Positions 6,333-13,180 of a stretch of 20,181 bases of DNA are shown in pieces. The translations under genes were made by a program, and so were the position numbers. Under the pieces are notes generated by a model. The model ran no database searches, was not told where the DNA came from, and saw nothing but the letters and a program-made list of their open reading frames with translations. The stretch covers positions 1 through 20,181 of the forward strand of contig JACPBT010000085.1 in assembly GCA_016180145.1 (NCBI GenBank), read 5' to 3'. Position 1 is the first letter of the stretch, and every line of letters begins with the position of its first letter. The stretch is from Candidatus Woesearchaeota archaeon (GTDB taxonomy: Archaea > Nanobdellota > Nanobdellia > Woesearchaeales > UBA10216).

Positions 6333-6860
6333 TCACTTTTTTGATTTACCTTTGTCATCAGATTTTCCTTTATCAGAGGCTGATGGAGCTGCTTTTGATT
6401 TTACAACACCCTGCACTTTGCCTTTGTTCTTCCTGAAGTTTGAGCGGGTGCGCTGACCGCGCACTGGAGCTCCTGCCATGTGGCGGACTCCCTTGTAAGA
6501 GCGTATGCGCTGCATCTGCCTTATGTCGTTTTCCTGCGCAAAAGTAAGGTCTGTGGTTACGAGGTGTATTGACTCTCCTGTTTCTATGTTTCGTCTTCTG
6601 TTGAGCATCCATTCCGGCAGTGCTGCGCCTGCTTTTGTGATTGTTTCTGTGAGTTTTGCGATTTCCTGCTCTCCGAGGTTCCCGAGCTTCTCGTGCCTGT
6701 TGACTTTTGATAGCGTGCAGATTGCGTTGGCTAATGCAAATCCCACCCCTTTTATCTTTCGTATTCCGTCAGCTACTTTTTTGTTGCCATCTATGTCTGT
6801 GTTGCTTATTCTGACTATGTACCTGAAGTTTGCAGAGTTCGCTGTTTTTGCGGTTTCCAT
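6333..6860 (-). CDS. rps13: Small-subunit ribosomal protein uS13
   Basis: A 30S head protein of 175 residues that contacts the 50S subunit and P-site tRNA. The core shows FRYIVRISNTDIDGNKKVAD, a helix-hairpin-helix IRKIKGVGFALANAIC, the WMLNRRRNIETGE turn and the tRNA-facing YKGVRHMAGAPVRGQRTRSN block. The C-terminal ~20 residues are a low-complexity Lys/Ser/Asp tail (repeats of DKGKS), probably disordered and RNA-contacting. It is the first gene of the operon, preceded by a leader of about 73 nt with no clear Shine-Dalgarno. Confidence 0.96.
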   Translation of the reverse strand: METAKTANSANFRYIVRISNTDIDGNKKVADGIRKIKGVGFALANAICTLSKVNRHEKLGNLGEQEIAKLTETITKAGAALPEWMLNRRRNIETGESIHLVTTDLTFAQENDIRQMQRIRSYKGVRHMAGAPVRGQRTRSNFRKNKGKVQGVVKSKAAPSASDKGKSDDKGKSKK

Positions 6861-6871
6861 TTTTGAATAAT

Positions 6872-6930
6872 CCCGAGAACAAAGTTTAGACGCTCAATAA
6901 TGTAGCCCTATGAACGCCGTTTGACTCGGG
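6872..6930 (-). promoter_or_regulatory. Structured 5' leader hairpin of the ribosomal operon
   Basis: On the RNA, CCCGAG (6925-6930) pairs with CUCGGG (6872-6877). After a small internal loop, CAAA (6920-6923) pairs with UUUG (6880-6883). The stem encloses about 36 nt and occupies nearly the whole leader, starting within about 3 nt of the predicted 5' end. No family is recognised; regulatory function is inferred. Confidence 0.45.
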
Positions 6931-6956
6931 CTTTGCAGTAGAGAATTAAGGGGATA

Positions 6957-6964
6957 TTTATAAA
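6957..6964 (-). promoter_or_regulatory. TATA box of the uS13-RpoN operon
   Basis: TTTATAAA is centred at 6960.5. With the 27-bp spacing seen elsewhere in the window, transcription would begin near 6933, giving a leader of about 73 nt before the uS13 ATG at 6860. Confidence 0.6.
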
Positions 6965-6987
6965 GCTATTGATTCGCTGCACAAAAC

Positions 6988-7320
6988 TCACGCTTTAAGC
7001 TTCATTATTGCTTCTGCAAGGTCTCCGTTTGCCTCTTCTATAGCCTTTCTTGCCTCATATCCGGTAACGCCTGCCTGCTCTGCTACTGTTTTCACGTCTT
7101 CTTCAGAAATTTCAACTGCCGCTTCCCTTTCTTCTGTGCTGCCTGTTATCTGGAAGCTTTCCTGCCCCATCATCAGCACCTTGACTACTTTCGGGTTTGT
7201 TATTACTATGTCTTTGCCCTGTGACTTGATTATTACCTCTGATGCGGGTATGTCCTGCTGTTTTATGCCCATCTTTTTCATTGCCTGTTCCATTGCTCGG
7301 CTGTCTATTCCGGGGAACAT
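6988..7320 (-). CDS. nac: Nascent polypeptide-associated complex protein (NAC alpha)
   Basis: A 110-residue ribosome-associated chaperone that binds nascent chains at the exit tunnel; the archaeal form is a homodimer. A NAC beta-barrel domain (about 30-63, with VIIKSQGKDIVITNPKVVKV and SFQITG) is followed by a C-terminal UBA domain (about 70-110). I use ATG 7320, which gives the typical N terminus MFPGIDSRAMEQAMKKMGIK and is preceded by AGGTGA. The upstream in-frame GTG at 7329 lies within that Shine-Dalgarno. That element overlaps the stop of Sec61 beta, so the two are probably translationally coupled. Confidence 0.93.
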   Translation of the reverse strand: MFPGIDSRAMEQAMKKMGIKQQDIPASEVIIKSQGKDIVITNPKVVKVLMMGQESFQITGSTEEREAAVEISEEDVKTVAEQAGVTGYEARKAIEEANGDLAEAIMKLKA

Positions 7321-7325
7321 TGGCT

Positions 7326-7484
7326 TCACCTGAATGTGTGCAGAAACAGCTCTATTGCCATGATTGCTACTGCAAGCACTATCACATGGGTTGGCTTTAG
7401 CTGGATTTTGCTTTTGTATTCTTCAAAATACCTTACAAGCCCTCCTTGTGAGGACGGCAGCATTAGTCTCTGGTCCTGTGCCAT
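7326..7484 (-). CDS. secG: Preprotein translocase subunit Sec61 beta
   Basis: A 52-residue tail-anchored subunit of the archaeal SecYEbeta translocon. The N-terminal cytosolic part holds LMLPSSQGGLVRYFEEYKSK, and the single membrane helix (THVIVLAVAIMAIELFLHTF, about 32-51) ends the protein. This matches archaeal Sec61 beta in motif, length and topology. It is immediately upstream of NAC with only a short gap between its stop and the NAC ATG, placing two cotranslational export and folding factors in one transcript. Its start codon is only 9 bp from the divergent leuS start. A TATA-like TTTTATTAAA (7521-7530, minus strand) inside leuS would give a leader of about 14 nt. Confidence 0.9.
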   Translation of the reverse strand: MAQDQRLMLPSSQGGLVRYFEEYKSKIQLKPTHVIVLAVAIMAIELFLHTFR

Positions 7485-7493
7485 CAGCTGGCT

Positions 7494-10199
7494 ATGGCTG
7501 CTGAATCAGTGAGTGTTGACTTTAATAAAATTGCTGAAAAATGGCATAAGAGATGGGAGCAGTCCGGCATATTTGGGGTAAAAGAAGACTCTAAGAAAAA
7601 GAAGGCTTACATTCTTGAGATGTTTCCGTATCCGAGCGGCACACTTCACATGGGGCATGTAAGAAACTACTCTATAGGCGACTGTTATGCTCGCTATAAG
7701 AGAATGAGGGGCTTCAATGTTCTTTATCCCATGGGTTACGATGCCTTTGGCTTGCCTGCGGAAAATGCTGCCATCAAGAACAGGATGAATCCGAAAAAAT
7801 GGACTGAGGGCAACATAGCTGCTATGAAATCTCAGCAGGAGCTGCTTGGTCTGAGTTATGATTGGGGCAGGGAGGTTATTACGTGTAACCCTGAATACTA
7901 CAGGTGGAACCAGTGGATTTTTCTGAAGATGCTTGAGAAAGGGCTTGCTTACAAGAAGAAAGCTGCTGCCAACTGGTGTCCGGGCTGCATGACTGTCCTT
8001 GCAAATGAGCAGGTTGTTGATGGCGGGTGCTGGCGATGCCATAGCCCTGTTGAGCAGAAGGAGCTGGAGCAGTGGTTTTTGAAAATAACTGCATACGCTG
8101 ACCCGCTTCTTGACGACATTGATAAGCTTGGCAACTGGCCTGAGCGTGTCAAGGTGATGCAGAAGAACTGGATTGGGAAGAGTGAAGGTGTTGAGATTTT
8201 TTTTAATGTTGAGGGGCTGGGCATCTCCATACCGACATTTACAACACGTCCGGATACCATTTTTTCAGTTACATTCATTGTCTTGGCGCCTGAGCATCCG
8301 CTTGTCCGCGAATTGTCCAAAGGCACGAAGCAGGAGAAAGAAGTTTCTGAATTTGTAAAAAGTGCCGTAAGGGAAAGCGCTATTGACAGGTTGAATGAAG
8401 CGAAGGAAAAGAAAGGCGTGTTCATCGGAAGGTATGTTGTCAATCCCGCTTCAAAAGAAAAAATACCTGTGTGGGTTGCTAATTTTGCAGTAATGGAATA
8501 CGGCACAGGAGCAGTAATGTGCGACGCCCATGATAAGCGGGATTTCAAATTTGCCAAGAGGTACGGGATTCCCCTCAAGGTTGTGATAAGGCCTGCTGAC
8601 AAGCCGGATTTTAATGCTGTAAGCCTTGCTGAGGCATACACTGGAGACGGCGTGATGATTAATTCCGGGCAGTTCAATGGCTTGACTGACACCGAGGCTT
8701 TGCCGAAGATGGCAGATTGGCTTGTAAGAAACAAAAATGCGGAAAAAGTCACAAACTACAAGCTCCGCGACTGGCTTATTTCAAGGCAGAGGTATTGGGG
8801 CACGCCGATTCCTGTTATTTATTGCGGGAAGTGTGGGATTGTTCCTGTTCCTGAAAAGGACCTGCCGGTTAAGTTGCCTGAGCCGGAAAAGGTTAAGTTT
8901 ACCGGTGAGGGAAACCCGCTGGATAAGTGCAGCGAATTTGTAAATGTGGCATGTCCTAAATGCGGGGCTGCTGCGAAAAGGGAAACTGACACTATGGACA
9001 CGTTTGTTGACTCGTCATGGTATTTTCTTCGCTACTGCAGCAACAGGGAGGATAAGCTGCCGTTTGATAAGAAAGCTGCAAGCTACTGGATGCCAGTTGA
9101 CCAATACATTGGCGGCATAGAGCATGCCATACTGCACCTGCTTTATGCAAGGTTCTTCACAAAGGTGCTGCGCGACTTGGGGCTTGTCAATGTGGATGAG
9201 CCGTTCAATAACCTGTTGTGTCAGGGTATGGTTTTGAAGGATGGTGCTGTGATGAGCAAGAGTCGCGGAAATGTTGTTGACCCGAAGACAATCATAGAAA
9301 AATACGGCCCTGACACGGCGAGGATGTTTATACTGTCCATGGCAGCTCCTGAGAAAGAGCTTGAGTGGTCTGACGAGGGTGTTGAAGGCGCATTCAGGTT
9401 CCTGAGAAAAGTTTATGCGCTTTCCAAAAAGCCGGCAGATTACAAAAAGAAGGCGGACAACAGGGACGCTCACTTGCTGAGCAGGACGCATTCAGCAATA
9501 AAGAAGGCAACAGAGCTTATTGAGGAGTTCAGGCTCAACGCTGCAATAAACGCACTGATGGGGCTTGCAAATACGATGGCAAAATACCGGGAGGCAGAAG
9601 TGCATAAGGAAACTTATGACGAGGCATTGAAAAGCCTTACGCTGATTATATCCCCGTTCGCCCCGCACCTCGCCGAAGAGATGTGGGAAATGCAGGGCAG
9701 CAAAAAAATGGTTTCAGCCGAGTCATGGCCTGAATATGAAGAGGAAAAGATAGACTACGGGGCAGAAGCTGCTGAAGAGCTTGTGCATTCCACAATATCA
9801 GACTTCATGACTGTGCTGGAACTTGCAAAGATAGAAAAGCCAAAAGAAGTCCTGTTGATTGTTGCACCTGCGTGGAAGTATGAGCTTTTCAGGATACTTA
9901 AAGAGGAACTGAAGAAAACAAGGGACCAGAGGGCGCTCATTAGCACTTGCCTTTCTGAAAAGGACCTGAAACCGCACGGCCAGGATGTCGCAAAAATAGT
10001 GCAGTCAGTGCTTAAGGATGCTGGAAAGCTCCCGGAAATAATCATCTCAAGGGCTAGGGAGCTGGAAGCCTGCATGTCTGCAAAAGAGGAGATTGAAAAG
10101 GAATACAGGGCAAAAGTGACCGTGTCTGATGCTGATTCTTCAAATGAGCCAAAGGCAAAGCAGGCAATGCCTGGAAAGCCCGCAATTATAGTAAAATAG
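7494..10199 (+). CDS. leuS: Leucyl-tRNA synthetase, bacterial-type
   Basis: A 901-residue class I synthetase charging tRNA-Leu. The HIGH motif is HMGH (52-55) in YPSGTLHMGHVRNYSIGD. A zinc module (NWCPGC...CWRC) follows, then the CP1 editing domain with TTRPDT (250-255) and YGTGAVMCDAHDKRDF (336-351, editing Asp347), a second Cys pair set, and KMSKS as VMSKSRGN (586-593). The HVRNY and WPERVKVMQKNWIG blocks are the bacterial class, not the usual archaeal LeuRS. The C-terminal ~130 residues are longer than in bacteria and end in a Lys/Ala-rich tail. GTG 7509 is an alternative start. Acquisition from bacteria in an ancestor is inferred. Confidence 0.97.
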   Translation: MAAESVSVDFNKIAEKWHKRWEQSGIFGVKEDSKKKKAYILEMFPYPSGTLHMGHVRNYSIGDCYARYKRMRGFNVLYPMGYDAFGLPAENAAIKNRMNPKKWTEGNIAAMKSQQELLGLSYDWGREVITCNPEYYRWNQWIFLKMLEKGLAYKKKAAANWCPGCMTVLANEQVVDGGCWRCHSPVEQKELEQWFLKITAYADPLLDDIDKLGNWPERVKVMQKNWIGKSEGVEIFFNVEGLGISIPTFTTRPDTIFSVTFIVLAPEHPLVRELSKGTKQEKEVSEFVKSAVRESAIDRLNEAKEKKGVFIGRYVVNPASKEKIPVWVANFAVMEYGTGAVMCDAHDKRDFKFAKRYGIPLKVVIRPADKPDFNAVSLAEAYTGDGVMINSGQFNGLTDTEALPKMADWLVRNKNAEKVTNYKLRDWLISRQRYWGTPIPVIYCGKCGIVPVPEKDLPVKLPEPEKVKFTGEGNPLDKCSEFVNVACPKCGAAAKRETDTMDTFVDSSWYFLRYCSNREDKLPFDKKAASYWMPVDQYIGGIEHAILHLLYARFFTKVLRDLGLVNVDEPFNNLLCQGMVLKDGAVMSKSRGNVVDPKTIIEKYGPDTARMFILSMAAPEKELEWSDEGVEGAFRFLRKVYALSKKPADYKKKADNRDAHLLSRTHSAIKKATELIEEFRLNAAINALMGLANTMAKYREAEVHKETYDEALKSLTLIISPFAPHLAEEMWEMQGSKKMVSAESWPEYEEEKIDYGAEAAEELVHSTISDFMTVLELAKIEKPKEVLLIVAPAWKYELFRILKEELKKTRDQRALISTCLSEKDLKPHGQDVAKIVQSVLKDAGKLPEIIISRARELEACMSAKEEIEKEYRAKVTVSDADSSNEPKAKQAMPGKPAIIVK

Positions 10200-10244
10200 T
10201 GCTAATTTGCAACAAATGACTCTTGCGAGTAAGCCGAGCGATAA

Positions 10245-10253
10245 TTAATTAAA
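10245..10253 (+). promoter_or_regulatory. TATA box of the NAD kinase gene
   Basis: TTAATTAAA is centred about 27 bp before ATG 10277, predicting a leaderless transcript separate from leuS. Confidence 0.45.
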
Positions 10254-10276
10254 GGGCTTTTGCATAACACTTGCTG

Positions 10277-11068
10277 ATGAAAAAGATAAAAAGCGCTGTT
10301 GTAGTATACTACACGAAATACTATAAAACTCTCCTTTCTGTCAGGAAGGCTCTAATGAAAGCTGGTATCAGCGCCGTTTTCATTAAACGGGAAAATGAAG
10401 GCGCGATAAGAAAAAGCGTGAAAAACGCAGACGCCCTGATAGTGGTTGGGGGGGATGGAACCCTTTTGCAGGCATCGCATTTTCTGGAAAAAACGCCTGC
10501 CCTGCACATAAGCTCAGGCAGGACAGAGCATGAGGCTTTCTTCGCAAGGGCGTATGAGGCAGATGCCGCAGGCAAGCTCAAGCGCCTGGCGCAGGGAAGG
10601 TACAAAATAGTGCATCTTGACAGGCTTGAAGCAGCTCTCAATGGCAGGAGAATACCTTTCAACGCTCTGAACGAGGTTTTCATAGGAGGCCATGCAGCAT
10701 ACCACACTGTAAGGTATAATATCCAGATTGGCGGGAACAGTGAAGAGCAGAAAAGCTCAGGCGTAATAATAGCAACTCCTGCCGGAAGCCATGCCTGGGC
10801 TAAAAGCGCAGGTGGGAAAACTATTCCAATAACTGCAAAAGGCATGGTCTACGTTGTAAGAGAGCCATACTTTGGCAGGCTTCTCAAGCCGAAATTGCTA
10901 AAAGGAGTTCTTGGCAGGAATTCTACAGTTAAGGTAACCTCAAAAATATGGCACAGGCATCAGGGCATAGTAGTTGTTGATTCTTACAATAAAACATTCC
11001 CATTCAACAGCGGGGACAGGTTAACAGTAAAGATGGCAAGGCAGCCTTTCAACTTGATAACATTCTGA
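10277..11068 (+). CDS. nadK: NAD kinase
   Basis: This enzyme phosphorylates NAD to NADP. The 263-residue protein has GGDGT (58-62), the nucleotide-binding LNEVFIGG (131-138) and ATPAGSHAWAKSAGG (166-180), which corresponds to the conserved TPTGSTAY...SAGG loop. The second half is the family's beta-rich domain. The substitutions in the TPTGSTAY loop (AGSHAW) are unusual but keep the key Thr, Gly and Ser. Two upstream codons from TTG 10271 are open, but ATG 10277 fits the TATA spacing. It stands alone between leuS and a convergent unknown gene. Confidence 0.88.
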   Translation: MKKIKSAVVVYYTKYYKTLLSVRKALMKAGISAVFIKRENEGAIRKSVKNADALIVVGGDGTLLQASHFLEKTPALHISSGRTEHEAFFARAYEADAAGKLKRLAQGRYKIVHLDRLEAALNGRRIPFNALNEVFIGGHAAYHTVRYNIQIGGNSEEQKSSGVIIATPAGSHAWAKSAGGKTIPITAKGMVYVVREPYFGRLLKPKLLKGVLGRNSTVKVTSKIWHRHQGIVVVDSYNKTFPFNSGDRLTVKMARQPFNLITF

Positions 11069-11118
11069 AGCAACAAAATTTTATCGCCTAACAAAAAAGC
11101 CGAAGCCGGCTCAAGAAT

Positions 11119-11511
11119 TTATGTGTATTCTGTGATAAGATGCGTTGGCTGCCTTGGCGTAACCGTGCTTTTTTCTCTTGCATCAATCGGCTTGGTAATG
11201 TGGCTTTTTCTCTGCCATTCCTTAAGCGCTTCCTCTGCAAGGCGTTCAAGAGAGTAGCCTGAGTATTTGCCGCCGTTGACAGATGCGGTTATCCACCCGC
11301 CTGGGAGCGCATCGCTTGCGCCGTAATATATGTTAACAGGGATTCTGTTGTTTGATTGCCCGATAATTACTTTTACAACCGTGCGCATTATTTGGGGGTC
11401 GTTCACGAATGCGTATGAAGTCCCGGGGTTTTCTCCGTCGGATAAGTTTTCTATTTTGCCAGCCAGAGGAGTTACATACCTTCTGACAATAAGTTCATAA
11501 TCGTTTGCCAT
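11119..11511 (-). CDS. Hypothetical protein
   Basis: A 130-residue protein I do not recognise. Residues 1-90 look like a mixed beta fold (YELIVRRYVTPLAGKI, then MRTVVKVIIGQ, IPVNIYYGASD and GGWITASVNGG). A helix follows (SLERLAEEALKEWQRK) and then a charged, probably disordered tail. There are no membrane or signal segments and no obvious catalytic motif. ATG 11511 is 27 bp from a TATA box (11534-11541), so it is probably leaderless. It is divergent from the ACT-domain gene, and a copy of that gene's operator half-site lies just upstream of its TATA box. Confidence 0.7.
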   Translation of the reverse strand: MANDYELIVRRYVTPLAGKIENLSDGENPGTSYAFVNDPQIMRTVVKVIIGQSNNRIPVNIYYGASDALPGGWITASVNGGKYSGYSLERLAEEALKEWQRKSHITKPIDAREKSTVTPRQPTHLITEYT

Positions 11512-11533
11512 ATTGGATGGTGGCAGGCATCCT

Positions 11534-11553
11534 CTTTTAAACCTTATGACAAA
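11534..11553 (-). promoter_or_regulatory. TATA box plus upstream half-site for the hypothetical gene
   Basis: TTTAAAAG (minus strand, 11534-11541) is centred about 27 bp from ATG 11511. Immediately upstream, at the BRE side, lies TTTGTCAT (11546-11553), the same 8-mer that forms the palindrome at 11585-11602. A regulator bound there could contact TFB or block it. Confidence 0.5.
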
Positions 11554-11584
11554 AAAGGCATAAATTTATAATAAATGGCATATT

Positions 11585-11602
11585 TTTGTCATTTATGACA
11601 AA
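11585..11602. promoter_or_regulatory. Palindromic operator TTTGTCAT-TT-ATGACAAA over the ACT-gene start
   Basis: Perfect 8-bp arms with a 2-bp centre span the predicted transcription and translation start (ATG 11595). The TATA box TTTATAAT (11565-11572) is centred 26.5 bp upstream. Occupancy would block initiation, so this looks like an autorepression site. Confidence 0.6.
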
Positions 11603-12257
11603 TGTGACAAGGGATGTTCAGCGCTTTCTTGACAATGACACAGCGATAAGGAAAGATTTGTCGCGGGGCTTCATAAACAGGAGGGCGCTTGCGCAGTATC
11701 TTCAGAAGCTGCTGCGGATTGTCGGGGGTGTTGATGCCGTAATCAGTGCAGTGAGGCGTTATGAAACCGGTTTGTCTGAGGAGAACCGTTTTGAGAAGGC
11801 TGGCGCTCTGATTAGGAATGCGAAGATTTCCACAAGGACTGGCATAGCGATAATTGCTCTTGAGAAGGCTTCTGAGGTTCAGGGTTTGCTGCCAAAGCTT
11901 TTTTCTGTCATCCATTATGAGCGTGGCGAGGTTCTTAGGATTGTTCAGGCTGAGGAGAGCATCAAGGTTATAGTTGATGAGAGGAATGTTGACAAGGTGC
12001 TTGCCATTTTCAGGCAGGGGAATGTTATTAAGATAGAAAGGAGTCTTGCTGAGGTGAACATGAAGCTTGCGCCGGTTAGCGCAAAAGTTCCTGGCGTGCT
12101 GGCAATGCTTGATACAGAGCTTGCAAACAATGATGTTAACATTGTTGAGACAATAAGTTGTGTTCCTGAGCTTTTGTGGTTCGTTGACAGTAATGACCTG
12201 CTTAAGGCGCATAAGACTTTTCTTGATTTGATGGAATCTTTGAGGGAAAGAAAGTAG
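11595..12257 (+). CDS. ACT-domain protein with N-terminal helical putative DNA-binding domain
   Basis: A 220-residue cytoplasmic protein. Residues 1-60 are helical (VTRDVQRFLDNDTAIRKDLS, then FINRRALAQYLQKLL) and resemble a helix-turn-helix. The second half holds two ACT-like repeats (IKVIVDERNVDKVLAIF at about 120-145, and SAKVPGVLAMLDTELANNDV at about 160-180), the fold that binds amino acids in aspartokinases and regulators. I infer a ligand-responsive regulator. ATG 11595 is preferred to TTG 11586 because it gives the 26.5-bp TATA spacing. The gene's own start sits inside a palindrome. The last two bases overlap the 3' end of the SRP RNA on the other strand. Confidence 0.75.
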   Translation: MTNVTRDVQRFLDNDTAIRKDLSRGFINRRALAQYLQKLLRIVGGVDAVISAVRRYETGLSEENRFEKAGALIRNAKISTRTGIAIIALEKASEVQGLLPKLFSVIHYERGEVLRIVQAEESIKVIVDERNVDKVLAIFRQGNVIKIERSLAEVNMKLAPVSAKVPGVLAMLDTELANNDVNIVETISCVPELLWFVDSNDLLKAHKTFLDLMESLRERK

Positions 12258-12530
12258 GCAGGCCCGCCGGCAATGGGTAAGGGCTGTGGCAAAAGGCTTA
12301 ATCCCTGCCTTTCCTCGCTTCCGCAACCCTCCAAGCGCCGCTGTGCATGATTAACGCTGCTCCGTTCCCGGCCTGACGTGGTTTTCAAAAACAGCAACCC
12401 TGAAGGACAGAAGGTCAACGTACGGGCAAGGTGCCTCATGCCGCTGCCAATGCCGCTTGCCGGCTTCAGTCCCATCGTGAAGCCCGTTTATGGCAACAGG
12501 TGAGGGCTGACCACCCGACCTGGCCTGCCT
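12256..12530 (-). ncRNA. ffs: Signal recognition particle RNA (7S RNA)
   Basis: A GC-rich RNA of about 275 nt that scaffolds SRP19 and SRP54 and targets nascent membrane and secreted proteins. The two ends pair perfectly as archaeal helix 1 (AGGCAGGCC at 12522-12530 with GGCCTGCCT at 12256-12264). The Alu domain follows near the 5' end (TGGTCAGCCCTCACCTGTTG, then a GGGCTTCA...TGAAGCC hairpin). SRP54-binding helix 8 is clear: GTCAGGCCGGGAACGGAGCA with a GGAA tetraloop at 12365-12368. The usual UGUAAC turn of the Alu domain reads UGUUGC here. The TATA box TTTTAAAA is centred 27.5 bp before 12530, agreeing with the 5' end from pairing. Confidence 0.93.
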
Positions 12531-12553
12531 GTGGTATGGTAATTCAGGAGAGC

Positions 12554-12561
12554 TTTTAAAA
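12554..12561. promoter_or_regulatory. Palindromic TATA box between SRP RNA and the YiiX-like gene
   Basis: TTTTAAAA is the best TATA box for the SRP RNA (start near 12530). Being symmetric, it could also serve the divergent hydrolase gene with a start near 12585 and a leader of about 26 nt. Confidence 0.55.
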
Positions 12562-12610
12562 TTATCTGAAAGCGCAAGATTGATTAACTGGAAGCAGGAT
12601 AGTGAGAAGA

Positions 12611-13180
12611 ATGATTAAGCCGGCTGAGGCGCGAATCCTCATAAAGCATCTCAGGAGGGGTGATGTGGTGCTTGTAAGCGAGAAGGGGCTGAAGCATTTG
12701 ATAAGCAAGCTCCTGCAGAGAAGCAGGTGGAATCATGTGATGCTTTACATTGGCAAAGGCAGGACTATTGAATCTACGCCAAGGAAAGGCGCCCACATAT
12801 GCAACCTTATGCATGACCTAACGAGGAAGCCTTATGCTGCATACAAGGTGCTGAGGAATATGAAACTGTCTCAGACTGAGAGAAGAAAAGTGGTTGAAAC
12901 CGCACTAAGGCTTTTCAATGGGAAAAAATATTCGTGGGGGCAGTATTTTAAGATTATTGTTGGTAGAACGCTTCAGCTTAGGGGAGGGAATAAAAGCGTT
13001 GTATGCACACCAAACCACAAATGCAATGCATTGGCAGTGGCTTGCTCCAATATGGTTGCGATGGCATACTATGAGGCAGGTTTTCCTGTGAGCAGCAGGT
13101 ATAAGCCTGAGTTCATTGTTCCTAAGGATTATGAAGGCTCGCCTGCTCTGCGGACAGTGTTTGAGAGAGAAATCAGATGA
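12611..13180 (+). CDS. YiiX/NlpC-P60-like permuted papain-fold hydrolase
   Basis: A 189-residue protein with the pattern of the circularly permuted NlpC/P60 (YiiX/DUF830) thiol hydrolases. An N-terminal GDVVLVSEKGLK is followed by His42 in NHVMLYIGKG, Glu54 in RTIESTP, and a late Cys145 at the start of a helix (CSNMVAMAYYEAGFPVS). These are the expected His, acid and Cys of the active site. Family members cleave amide or thioester bonds in lipids or peptides; the substrate here is unknown. No signal peptide is visible. ATG 12611 has GTGA 5 bp upstream; GTG 12602 is an alternative start. The 3' end overlaps the convergent protease gene by 8 bp. Confidence 0.75.
   Translation: MIKPAEARILIKHLRRGDVVLVSEKGLKHLISKLLQRSRWNHVMLYIGKGRTIESTPRKGAHICNLMHDLTRKPYAAYKVLRNMKLSQTERRKVVETALRLFNGKKYSWGQYFKIIVGRTLQLRGGNKSVVCTPNHKCNALAVACSNMVAMAYYEAGFPVSSRYKPEFIVPKDYEGSPALRTVFEREIR

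Noticed and set aside
7949..8752. 267-codon minus-strand ORF inside leuS
   Set aside because: Opposite-strand shadow of an intact LeuRS; Ser/Thr/Phe-rich composition and no family motif.
11589..12326. 245-codon minus-strand ORF over the ACT-domain gene and SRP RNA
   Set aside because: It spans the antisense of a coding gene and runs into the SRP RNA, with no recognisable domain.
11945..12475. Minus-strand ORF covering most of the SRP RNA
   Set aside because: The RNA assignment (terminal helix, helix 8 with GGAA loop, TATA spacing) explains this DNA; the ORF has no family pattern.
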